NCBI RefSeq assembly: GCF_003944715.1
Contig: NZ_RWIT01000001.1
Span: forward strand, 248,001 to 312,000
Origin: Hymenobacter rigui
GTDB taxonomy: Bacteria > Bacteroidota > Bacteroidia > Cytophagales > Hymenobacteraceae
DNA length: 64,000 bases
Direction of reading: 5' to 3'
A program made the position numbers and the translations under genes. Below, piece by piece: positions 57,921 through 64,000 of this stretch. Under the pieces are notes generated by a model that was not told where the DNA came from, did not search any database, and saw nothing but the letters and a program-made list of their open reading frames with translations. Position 1 is the first letter of the stretch; each line of letters opens with the position of its first letter.

Positions 57921-59156
57921 ATGATAACTATATCCTTCCTGCTTCGGGAGCCTAAGAGCCCGGAGCCGACCCCGATTTTTGCGTTTGCATCCTTCAACGG
58001 GCACCGCGTGAAAGTGCCCACCGGCCTGCGGATTGCGCCCCACCAGTGGATAGTGAAAAACCAGCGCGGGCAAGCCAAAGGGCGCAACAACCCCAACGGC
58101 TCAACCAACGACCGGCTAGACGCAATCGAAACCGCCCTAACGGAGTGCCATGATACTGCCGTAGCGGCCGGCCGCCTGCCTTCTCCCGATGAGTTACGCG
58201 CCGCCGTGGCCCTGAAAGAAGCGGAGCCGGCCCCCGTGGCCCGGGTGTTCTGGGACTATTTCACCGAATGGATTAGCCTGACCCGCGCCGCCGGACAGGT
58301 ACGCACGGCCCAAACGTACGCCACCGCCGCCCGGCACCTCCGGGAGTTTGGGCAAGCCAGTGGCACGGCCGTAGATTTTGACCTCATTACGCCCGCCTGG
58401 GGCGACAAATTCACCGCGTACCTGCTGCATACCGCACACCAGACGGATAACACCATACAGAAGCACGTAACGCGCCTGAAACGGTTTATGAAGTGGGCCG
58501 CCGAACGGGGCTACCACGAAACCACCGGCTACACGCGTCTTACCTGGAAGCGTCAGGAACCCGATATAATGACGCTAACGGCGGAAGAAGTAGAGCAGCT
58601 GGAAGCCCTCGAACTCCCGGCCGGCGGCTACCTCGACAACGCCCGGGCCCTGTTCCTGCTCAGCTGCTACACGGGCCTGCGCTACTCCGATTTGGTGAGC
58701 ATCCGGCCGGAGCACCTTCGCGGCTCAACTTTGCGCCTTACTACTCAAAAAACCCGCGAAACTGTTACCATACCGCTGCAGTCCCGCGCCCTGCCGATTG
58801 TGCGCAGAATGATTGCCGGCGAAGTGCGGGCGGTGTCCAACCAGAAGCTAAACGATTACCTGAAAGAGCTAGGAGAGCGGGCCGGTATTACGGAACCCAT
58901 TGAGGTTATCCGCTACCGGGGCGGCAACCGGGAAAGCACTACGCTTCCGAAGTGGCAAAAGCTAGGCTGCCACACCGGCCGCCGCACCTTTGTAACCCTG
59001 AGCCTGGAAAGGGGCCTACGGCCGGAACTGGTAATGAAGATTACCGGGCACCGGGACTGGAAGTCATTCAAACGGTACGTGAACATTACGGAACAAGCTG
59101 TAGAAAGAGAGTTTGCCCGCGTTTATGAAATGCCAATGTCTTTGAAAATAGCATAG
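57921..59156 (+). CDS. Tyrosine site-specific integrase
   Basis: The product is 411 aa. An N-terminal Arm-binding region (MITISFLLREPKSPEPTPIFAFASFNGHRVKVPTGLRI) is followed by a SAM-like core-binding domain (FWDYFTEWISLTRAAGQVRTAQTYATAARHLREFG). The catalytic domain contains SCYTGLRYSDLVSI (first Arg), CHTGRRTFVTLSLERGL (second Arg box), KITGHRDWKSFKRYVNIT (His and the Tyr nucleophile). It belongs to the Bacteroidota phage/Tn4555-like integrase group. It should insert and excise the island at the adjacent att site. It is the first gene inside the element. Confidence 0.93.
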   Translation: MITISFLLREPKSPEPTPIFAFASFNGHRVKVPTGLRIAPHQWIVKNQRGQAKGRNNPNGSTNDRLDAIETALTECHDTAVAAGRLPSPDELRAAVALKEAEPAPVARVFWDYFTEWISLTRAAGQVRTAQTYATAARHLREFGQASGTAVDFDLITPAWGDKFTAYLLHTAHQTDNTIQKHVTRLKRFMKWAAERGYHETTGYTRLTWKRQEPDIMTLTAEEVEQLEALELPAGGYLDNARALFLLSCYTGLRYSDLVSIRPEHLRGSTLRLTTQKTRETVTIPLQSRALPIVRRMIAGEVRAVSNQKLNDYLKELGERAGITEPIEVIRYRGGNRESTTLPKWQKLGCHTGRRTFVTLSLERGLRPELVMKITGHRDWKSFKRYVNITEQAVEREFARVYEMPMSLKIA

Positions 59157-59163
59157 TATCAAT

Positions 59164-60108
59164 ATGAAGTACCATGACAGTGCGCTAGGTATGTCTAATT
59201 ATAATACAACAGGCATATCGAAGAGTTTGCCCAACTCTATTGTGAAGCCAATAGTTATTCCTTTCAAATCCTGGGAAAAACCTTTTAAACCATCAGGAGT
59301 TAGCCTGCCGACTGCTCGCATTGCCCCAAAAAGATCATTGGGAAGCCTGATAACTAGCTATTTATCAAGATTTAATAGTGGTGATTTTTACCTGTTTTCA
59401 CAGGTGTTATCAGGCTTAGTAAAATTAGAGTTTGATAATGGGGGAATAAGTGAAGAAGAATATCATCTATTTGAGTCAGTGAAAAATACTGTTTATAAGA
59501 ATTTTGAATTAACTAATAAAAATAATATATGCCATCATTGTGGGAGTATATTTATGTCTTTGTCTAGTTGTGAATTTTCAAAGGATTATATATTTGTAAC
59601 ACTTGAATCAGCTTATCAAAATGCTCTCAAAATTGATATGAATTTTGGTTGCATTTTTCTAAATGAATTGGAAAGAGGGTTGCGTATAATGCCAATTAAG
59701 CCAAATAATAAAAATTATGCAGAAAGGTGGATTAAATTAAAAAGGAGTAGTATGAAATCAGATGTAGCCATAAGCTATGAGGCTATAAGTTCACAAGAAG
59801 ATCCTAATAATTATCCCTTTACTATGATGGATATCGACAAAATAGCTTTTGGAATAGGGCTGATATCGTCGGATGGTATCTATTGTGGTAAGCCCGGATT
59901 GGCACTGAGTAGTATGGCGGGTTTTTATAATACTTTAAGAGATAAAAAAATAATCAAAAGAAAGGGTTGGAGTTTAGAAAAACTGCGAAACTATTTTGGA
60001 ATAAGATATCATAAGGCAGTGAAAGGAACTGTTAATAGAAGCTCTGACGTTTTCAAGGAATTTGAGGAATTTACTGAGAAGGCTATAGAGAACTTTGGGA
60101 GGGAGTAA
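59164..60108 (+). CDS. AT-rich island cargo protein of unknown function
   Basis: The product is 314 aa, starting 8 bases after the integrase stop. Base composition is strikingly AT-rich compared with every neighbour (runs such as AATAAAAATTATGC), and Lys/Asn/Ile codons are frequent. A CHHCG...SLSSC cluster near residue 123 could bind metal. The C-terminal third (GFYNTLRDKKIIKRKGWSLEKLRNYFGIRYHKAV) looks helical and could include a HTH. No family is recognised. The position behind the integrase suggests recently acquired cargo, for example a defence or regulatory gene, but no function can be claimed. Confidence 0.75.
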   Translation: MKYHDSALGMSNYNTTGISKSLPNSIVKPIVIPFKSWEKPFKPSGVSLPTARIAPKRSLGSLITSYLSRFNSGDFYLFSQVLSGLVKLEFDNGGISEEEYHLFESVKNTVYKNFELTNKNNICHHCGSIFMSLSSCEFSKDYIFVTLESAYQNALKIDMNFGCIFLNELERGLRIMPIKPNNKNYAERWIKLKRSSMKSDVAISYEAISSQEDPNNYPFTMMDIDKIAFGIGLISSDGIYCGKPGLALSSMAGFYNTLRDKKIIKRKGWSLEKLRNYFGIRYHKAVKGTVNRSSDVFKEFEEFTEKAIENFGRE

Positions 60109-60216
60109 GAATCAGGGTAAAATCAGGGGATTTATTACTGCTCTATTTCAACCCGATTAATACAGGCTGTTTTGCACCATCCCAGCCGGACAATTCCCCG
60201 GCGGGCATGATGCACT

Positions 60217-60543
60217 ATGCAAACCATACTAACTACCGGAGTATCCTACTCCCAGCTCTTAGAGGATCTAAGGGCAATTATTCGGCATGAAGTAACCAGT
60301 AATGGCCCGGCCCCAGCGGAAACGGCGGAAGCCGCCGGGCCTGAACTGCTAACCGTGCGAGACGCGGCAACATTGCTAGATGTGTGCCCGGCCACCATTC
60401 ACGACTGGAAGCGGCGTGGAATGTTGCCTTACCACAAAATCGGCGGCCGATCCTACATCAAACGCGCCGACGTATTGAACGCGTTACAGGCACATCAGCG
60501 CACGGCAAAGCCAGCCAAGAAAGGAGGGGCGCGCCGTGGCTAA
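60217..60543 (+). CDS. AlpA/excisionase-like helix-turn-helix protein
   Basis: The product is 108 aa. After an acidic N-terminal helix, residues 45-90 read ELLTVRDAATLLDVCPATIHDWKRRGMLPYHKIGGRSYIKRADVLNAL, the MerR-like winged HTH_17 domain of AlpA regulators and excisionases. A basic tail (RTAKPAKKGGARRG) follows. Likely roles are excision directionality or regulation of the island. It overlaps the next gene by 8 bases through the sequence GTGGCTAA. Confidence 0.88.
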   Translation: MQTILTTGVSYSQLLEDLRAIIRHEVTSNGPAPAETAEAAGPELLTVRDAATLLDVCPATIHDWKRRGMLPYHKIGGRSYIKRADVLNALQAHQRTAKPAKKGGARRG

Positions 60544-60907
60544 TAACGTGCTGCTACTCGATGCCCCGCCGGTGCTGCTACTGGCCGGCGGGCTCCCGTG
60601 TCTGGCTTATCCCGTGCGCCGCCGGGATTGGCCCGCCGTGCCGGCCGGGGCCGCTGTGGCCCTGCTCACAACGGGGGAGGGGCTAGACTACGGCCCGCGC
60701 ATTTTGTGGGTAGGCCGCGCTGTTACCAATCTGCTTACCTCTTACCGGGGCGGTGCGCTGGCGTTCGTACCCGCCGACCCCAGCCCCGGAGACGACCCCG
60801 TATTTCGGTTTGAGGCTGACGAAATAAAGCGGCTGTACTTGCTGAACCCGGCCGCCGATACCTTGCCCACCACCGTAACGGGCCCGGCCCGCCGCCGCCG
60901 TGGCTAA
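60536..60907 (+). CDS. Small island protein of unknown function
   Basis: The product is about 123 aa from a GTG start (60536) that overlaps the HTH gene stop. VLLLDAPPVLLLAGGLPCLAYPVRRRDWPAVPAGAAVALLTTGEGLDYGPRILWVGRAVTNLLTSY suggests a compact alpha/beta protein. FEADEIKRLYLLNPAAD precedes a basic tail. No family is recognised. Both ends overlap the neighbours by 8 bases with the identical junction CGCCGTGGCTAA, so it is translationally coupled into the HTH-VirE_N-DUF3987 unit. Confidence 0.65.
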   Translation: MANNVLLLDAPPVLLLAGGLPCLAYPVRRRDWPAVPAGAAVALLTTGEGLDYGPRILWVGRAVTNLLTSYRGGALAFVPADPSPGDDPVFRFEADEIKRLYLLNPAADTLPTTVTGPARRRRG

Positions 60908-61922
60908 CGCTACACCGCCCGCCGCTATAGATGCCGCCGCCGTGCGGGCCCTTTTCTCCGATTATAGCCCAGCCCTTACCCGCACGGCTGCAGAACTGGA
61001 AGCTGCTTTGCACCAGCGTGGGTATGCCGGCCCGCTGGCCGATTGGTTGCCGATACTCCGGGCCGGTGGCCTACGGGAGCCGCGTCGTGGGGTGTTTGGT
61101 GCTCCTGAAAGGACTGATAATAGCAGGGAATTAGCAGGTAATTTGTCCGAAACGCCGGACAATAGCAGGAATGAAGCAGGAACAGCGGCTACTGCTCCGG
61201 GCGAAGCTGGAAGCGGCGTTGAATCCATACCTAACCAACAGCCAAAGCAGCCGGATAGCAGGCATGAAACAGGTAAGCCAGTCGCCCCGGCAATTGTGTC
61301 GATTCTGTCATGTTTGACAACGGATAACAGTAACGAAACAGTAACAAACAGCCCGCCGCCGGGCATACCGGAGCCACCCCGGTTTAGCTACTTCCGGGGC
61401 GGTATCCGCACAGCGGCTCCGTATGCGGCCGTAACCCCGCGCCAACTTTGGGAAGTGGTACACGGGCCCCGGTTTGCGGCGGCTACTGAGTGGCTCCGGC
61501 AAGCTCCGGCCGGTAGTGAGCAGCGGGCCGAACGGAAAAAGGCCCTAGACTACGTTACGCCCGCCGGCACCTTTGCGCCCACCCGTGCCAACGGCAACCT
61601 GCAAACATCTTCCGGCCTGTTGGTGCTGGACTTTGACCACTTGCCCGACGTGGCCGCCGCCCGCGCTGTCTTACTGTCGGATGCGCTGCTGCAGCCGGGC
61701 CTGGTGCTGCTGTTTACCAGCCCCGGCGGCGAAGGGCTAAAGGCCCTGCTGGAAGCCGACCCCGCCGCGTCGCACCTCGACAACTTCCGGGCCCTGTCGG
61801 GCTATTTGGCGGGGTGCTACGGCCCGGAGCTGCAGCCCGACCCCAGCGGCAAAGACGTGGCCCGCGCCTGCTTTGTCTGCCACGATGCCGACGCCTGGCT
61901 AAGCCCGCGCTTTGGCGGGTAA
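60900..61922 (+). CDS. VirE_N/BT4734-like primase-type protein
   Basis: The product is 340 aa from a GTG start overlapping the previous gene by 8 bases. An N-terminal helix bundle (AVRALFSDYSPALTRTAAELEAALHQRGYAGPLADWLPIL) is followed by a low-complexity Asn/Ser/Glu linker. The conserved domain holds ALDYVTPAGTFAPTRANGNLQTSSGLLVLDFDHLPDVAAARAVLL, VLLFTSPGGEGLKALLEA and DVARACFVCHDADAW. The D-x-D plus S-x-G pattern suits the archaeo-eukaryotic primase-like VirE_N family. Such proteins act with DUF3987 proteins in island replication or mobilisation. Its stop overlaps a possible upstream start of the next gene (TAATG). Confidence 0.8.
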   Translation: MANATPPAAIDAAAVRALFSDYSPALTRTAAELEAALHQRGYAGPLADWLPILRAGGLREPRRGVFGAPERTDNSRELAGNLSETPDNSRNEAGTAATAPGEAGSGVESIPNQQPKQPDSRHETGKPVAPAIVSILSCLTTDNSNETVTNSPPPGIPEPPRFSYFRGGIRTAAPYAAVTPRQLWEVVHGPRFAAATEWLRQAPAGSEQRAERKKALDYVTPAGTFAPTRANGNLQTSSGLLVLDFDHLPDVAAARAVLLSDALLQPGLVLLFTSPGGEGLKALLEADPAASHLDNFRALSGYLAGCYGPELQPDPSGKDVARACFVCHDADAWLSPRFGG

Positions 61923-62011
61923 TGCTCTGTCAGCTGGCCGGCGGGGTTTTTATCCAACCGGCTAACAACTGCCCAGAACTATACAAAACACTACATTTTA
62001 ACGAGCTGGCA

Positions 62012-63907
62012 ATGCCTCTTACCCTAGCTGACCTCCGGGCCGCGACCCCACCGCCCGACCCGACGAAACCCGACACATCAACGCGCACGGGGCAACCCGC
62101 CGACGGGGCCGCCGGGAGTTTCGAGAGCAATACGCGCGGGTGCGCGCCCGCGCGCGAGGGCGCGCCGGACTTGACAACTATTGACATCCCTACGCGTGCG
62201 CGCGTGCCCGCGCGTACTGGGGTCGAAACTCCCGACAGGACAAAACAGGACACCCCTACACGCGCGGGCGCGCCCGCGCGTACTGGTCCGATAATGCCGG
62301 GGGCGGCGCTGGATTGGTGCGTGCTACAGTATGAGCAGCGGCACGGCGGCTTCCCGGCCCGGGGTGGGCGTAATGCCTGGCTTGCGGCTTTGGCTTTCTT
62401 CTGCAACGAAAAGGGCGTGCCCCAGTCCGACCTGGAAAGCCACGCCGCCGGGTACGCGGGCCCCGACTTTACCACCGACGAAATTGCCCGCACCATCCGG
62501 GGTATCTATCAGCGCGAAGCTGCCCACCATAGCAGCAAGCCCTGGGAGCCGCCTACCGTTCGCCCTAGTTTTAGGGAGGAACAGCGCGCCGCTACCGTGG
62601 CCCCGGTGGCTCCGGCCGTACCCCTCAACACGCCTACCATTCCGCCGGAGGTGTACCAGCTGCTTCCGGAGTTTCTGCAGCAGTGCTGCCAGCCTTTGCC
62701 AACCGCCCGGGAACGGGACGTGCTACTAACCGGCGCGCTGGCCGTGCTGTCGGGGTGTTTCCCGACGCTGGAAGGGTTATACCGAAACAAGGTTATAGGG
62801 GCCAACGTGTACGCCTTTGTAGTGGCCCCGGCGGCCTCCGGTAAGGGCGCGCTGGATTGGGCCCGCCGGCTGGCCTGGCCGCATCATCAAGCATTGCGCG
62901 AAGCCAGCCAGCGGGAGCGGGAAGGGTACGAGCTGCAGCTACAGGAATACGAGCAGCAGAAGCGGGCCGCCAAAGCCGGCGGGCCGCTGCCACCCCGGCC
63001 CGTGGAACCGGCACGCCGCCGGCTATTCATTCCGGCCGATAATGGCGCGGCCAACGTGGTAAAGACGCTAGCAGAAAACGAAGAACGGGGTATTATCTGC
63101 GACACGGAAGCCGACACGCTGAGCGGCGCGCTAAAGCAGGACTTTGGCGACTACTCCGCCCTGCTACGCAAATGCTCCGAACACGAACCGCACCTATACG
63201 ACCGTAAAACAGCCGGCACCTACGAGCTGAGCCGGCCGGCCCTGTCGGTGGCCTTGGGAGGTACGCCGGAGCAGGTAGCCCGGCTTATTCCCAATGCGGA
63301 GGATGGGTTGTTTTCGCGCTTCTGGTTTTACGCCTTTGAAGCCCCGCACCAGTGGGACAACCCGTTTGCCGAACCCGCCGGCGGCTCCCTCGATACTTGG
63401 TTTGATGCGCTGTCGGTGCGTATATCCGAAATGATAGCCGCCGCCGGTGCCGGGCGGGTGTTGGTGCGCCTTACCAAGTCCCAGCAGGTACGCTTTAGCA
63501 CGGCTTGGGAAGCCTGGCTAAGCGACGGAATAGCCGACTTTGGCGAAGGCTCCGGTAGTGCCGTAAAACGCCATGCCCGCGCCTGCTTCCGGCTCTGTAT
63601 GCTGCTGACGCTGCTACGCTGTTTCGAGAACGGCGAAGCTCCCGCCGGCCGCATCCTTACCTGCGAAGATGCCGACTTAACCGCCGCCCTGGCTATTGCC
63701 GACGTGTACCGCCGGCACGCGCTGGCATTGTACGAACGGCTACCCCGCCCCGCCGGCTCTGCGTTCAAATCGGCTAGCAAGTACGCCGGTAAAGCGGAGC
63801 AGGAAGCCCGCGTGCGGGAGCTACACGGGCAAGGGCTAAGCCTCCGGGAAATAGAGGCCCAAACCGGCGTACCCTTCAATACCGCCGCCCGGTGGCTCCG
63901 GGTGTAG
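62012..63907 (+). CDS. DUF3987 island protein
   Basis: The product is 631 aa from the ATG at 62012 (MPLTLADLRAATPPPDPTKP). A TAATG-coupled start at 61922 is the alternative. Residues 20-100 are a low-complexity region of Thr/Arg/Ala/Pro repeats. The DUF3987 body contains a Walker-A-like APAASGKGALDWARRL, IPADNGAANVVKTLAENEERGIICDTEADTLSGAL and SVALGGTPEQVARLIPNAEDGLFSRFWFYAF. The C-terminal LHGQGLSLREIEAQTGVPFNTAARWL is a HTH. It is a probable replication/helicase-type ATPase paired with the VirE_N protein. It is the last complete gene in the window. Confidence 0.85.
   Translation: MPLTLADLRAATPPPDPTKPDTSTRTGQPADGAAGSFESNTRGCAPAREGAPDLTTIDIPTRARVPARTGVETPDRTKQDTPTRAGAPARTGPIMPGAALDWCVLQYEQRHGGFPARGGRNAWLAALAFFCNEKGVPQSDLESHAAGYAGPDFTTDEIARTIRGIYQREAAHHSSKPWEPPTVRPSFREEQRAATVAPVAPAVPLNTPTIPPEVYQLLPEFLQQCCQPLPTARERDVLLTGALAVLSGCFPTLEGLYRNKVIGANVYAFVVAPAASGKGALDWARRLAWPHHQALREASQREREGYELQLQEYEQQKRAAKAGGPLPPRPVEPARRRLFIPADNGAANVVKTLAENEERGIICDTEADTLSGALKQDFGDYSALLRKCSEHEPHLYDRKTAGTYELSRPALSVALGGTPEQVARLIPNAEDGLFSRFWFYAFEAPHQWDNPFAEPAGGSLDTWFDALSVRISEMIAAAGAGRVLVRLTKSQQVRFSTAWEAWLSDGIADFGEGSGSAVKRHARACFRLCMLLTLLRCFENGEAPAGRILTCEDADLTAALAIADVYRRHALALYERLPRPAGSAFKSASKYAGKAEQEARVRELHGQGLSLREIEAQTGVPFNTAARWLRV
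62131..62282 (+). repeat. Three GC-palindromic repeats in the DUF3987 linker
   Basis: Three copies at about 62132-62155, 62191-62216 and 62260-62281 each alternate C and G around ACGCG...CGCGT. The last is a perfect 22-base palindrome (centre GGGCGCGCCC). The spacing is about 60-70 bases. They encode repeating TRAGAPARTG-like peptides, so the protein linker has been expanded by DNA repeat duplication. Confidence 0.75.
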
Positions 63908-63908
63908 T

Positions 63909-63938
63909 GTACCGTGTACCATTTTTGGTACGGTACGA
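63909..63938. repeat. Inverted repeat after the DUF3987 gene
   Basis: GTACCGTGTACC is followed by ATTTTT and then GGTACGGTAC, an imperfect hairpin with a 2-base bulge. It starts within three bases of the DUF3987 stop and may be a terminator or binding site. The rest of the window to 64000 shows no gene. Confidence 0.5.
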
Positions 63939-64000
63939 TACTCAACACGCATAGCTCACCGGTAGTACGTCAGCCCGCACGTACAACGGGTGCCGGGGCG

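Larger units (their letters stand above)
57703..64000. mobile_element. Left portion of an integrated genomic island
   Basis: The region begins at a tRNA-like att sequence. It carries a tyrosine integrase, an AT-rich orphan gene, an AlpA-like HTH protein and a VirE_N/DUF3987 gene pair, and continues beyond the window. This gene order is typical of Bacteroidota mobilisable islands, in which relaxase and mobilisation genes usually follow DUF3987. The right boundary cannot be seen. Confidence 0.7.

Noticed and set aside
61814..62011. N-terminal extension of the DUF3987 protein.
   Set aside because: The most upstream part is out-of-frame reading of the VirE_N gene. A TAATG-coupled start at 61922 remains possible but gives unconserved sequence.

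Overview
The window is GC-rich chromosomal DNA from a Bacteroidota bacterium, most likely a Hymenobacter-like member of the Cytophagales. This is inferred from three things. Two secreted proteins end in type IX secretion (T9SS) sorting tails. Bacteroidota-style promoter elements (TAnnTTTG) and families such as DUF4468, PorT-like barrels and VirE_N/DUF3987 island genes are present. GC content is high apart from one clearly AT-rich island gene. No rRNA and no CRISPR array were seen; one complete tRNA (Val, GAC) is present.

Layout. 1-10.5 kb: mixed housekeeping and envelope genes, including a degenerate metallo-beta-lactamase-fold protein, a class-3-like aldehyde dehydrogenase next to a long-chain-alcohol-oxidase-like GMC flavoprotein, DUF3616, a hotdog thioesterase, a DJ-1/PfpI protein and an outer-membrane barrel. 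10.7-17 kb: tRNA-Val, an HDAC-like deacetylase, and a three-gene minus-strand type III polyketide cluster (flavoprotein, PKS, methyltransferase) resembling the srs phenolic-lipid operon in layout. 17-22 kb: a five-PAS hybrid histidine kinase and a sigma-54 activator. 22-29 kb: a T9SS surface protein with triplicated modules, a lipoprotein nuclease, an OlsF-like bifunctional acyltransferase and a DUF4468 protein.

29.7-43.8 kb is a nucleotide block: pyrD-like, pyrF and pyrE, then purL (PurS-PurL fusion), purQ, purC, an NTF2-like gene, a GNAT gene, purD, purN, purF and purM. Together these cover the late pyrimidine steps and most of purine synthesis to AIR/SAICAR. This block has been heavily invaded by small repeats. 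A DUF559 nuclease unit bounded by near-perfect 42-bp inverted repeats is fused in frame to purQ, a third copy of the same repeat encodes the PurN tail, and 7-nt phased arrays lie inside purQ and purM and between purF and purM.

44-57.6 kb: porin-amtB, DUF4468, an HMA metal-binding protein, DUF4240, nicotinate phosphoribosyltransferase, DUF1345, a STAS protein, a divergent NarL-type two-component pair, a LysR regulator and a threonine-synthase-like gene. From about 57.7 kb to the window end is the left part of an integrated island. It starts at a tRNA 3'-end-like sequence and carries a tyrosine integrase, an AT-rich orphan cargo gene, an AlpA-like HTH protein and an overlapping VirE_N-DUF3987 replication-type module. 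The right end lies outside the window.

The most unusual signals are (1) the inverted-repeat-bounded DUF559 unit fused to purQ and (2) a set of degenerate arrays with strict 7-, 8- or 9-nt phasing. Several of these arrays are built as inverted arms at gene ends, and some encode protein tails or internal linkers.
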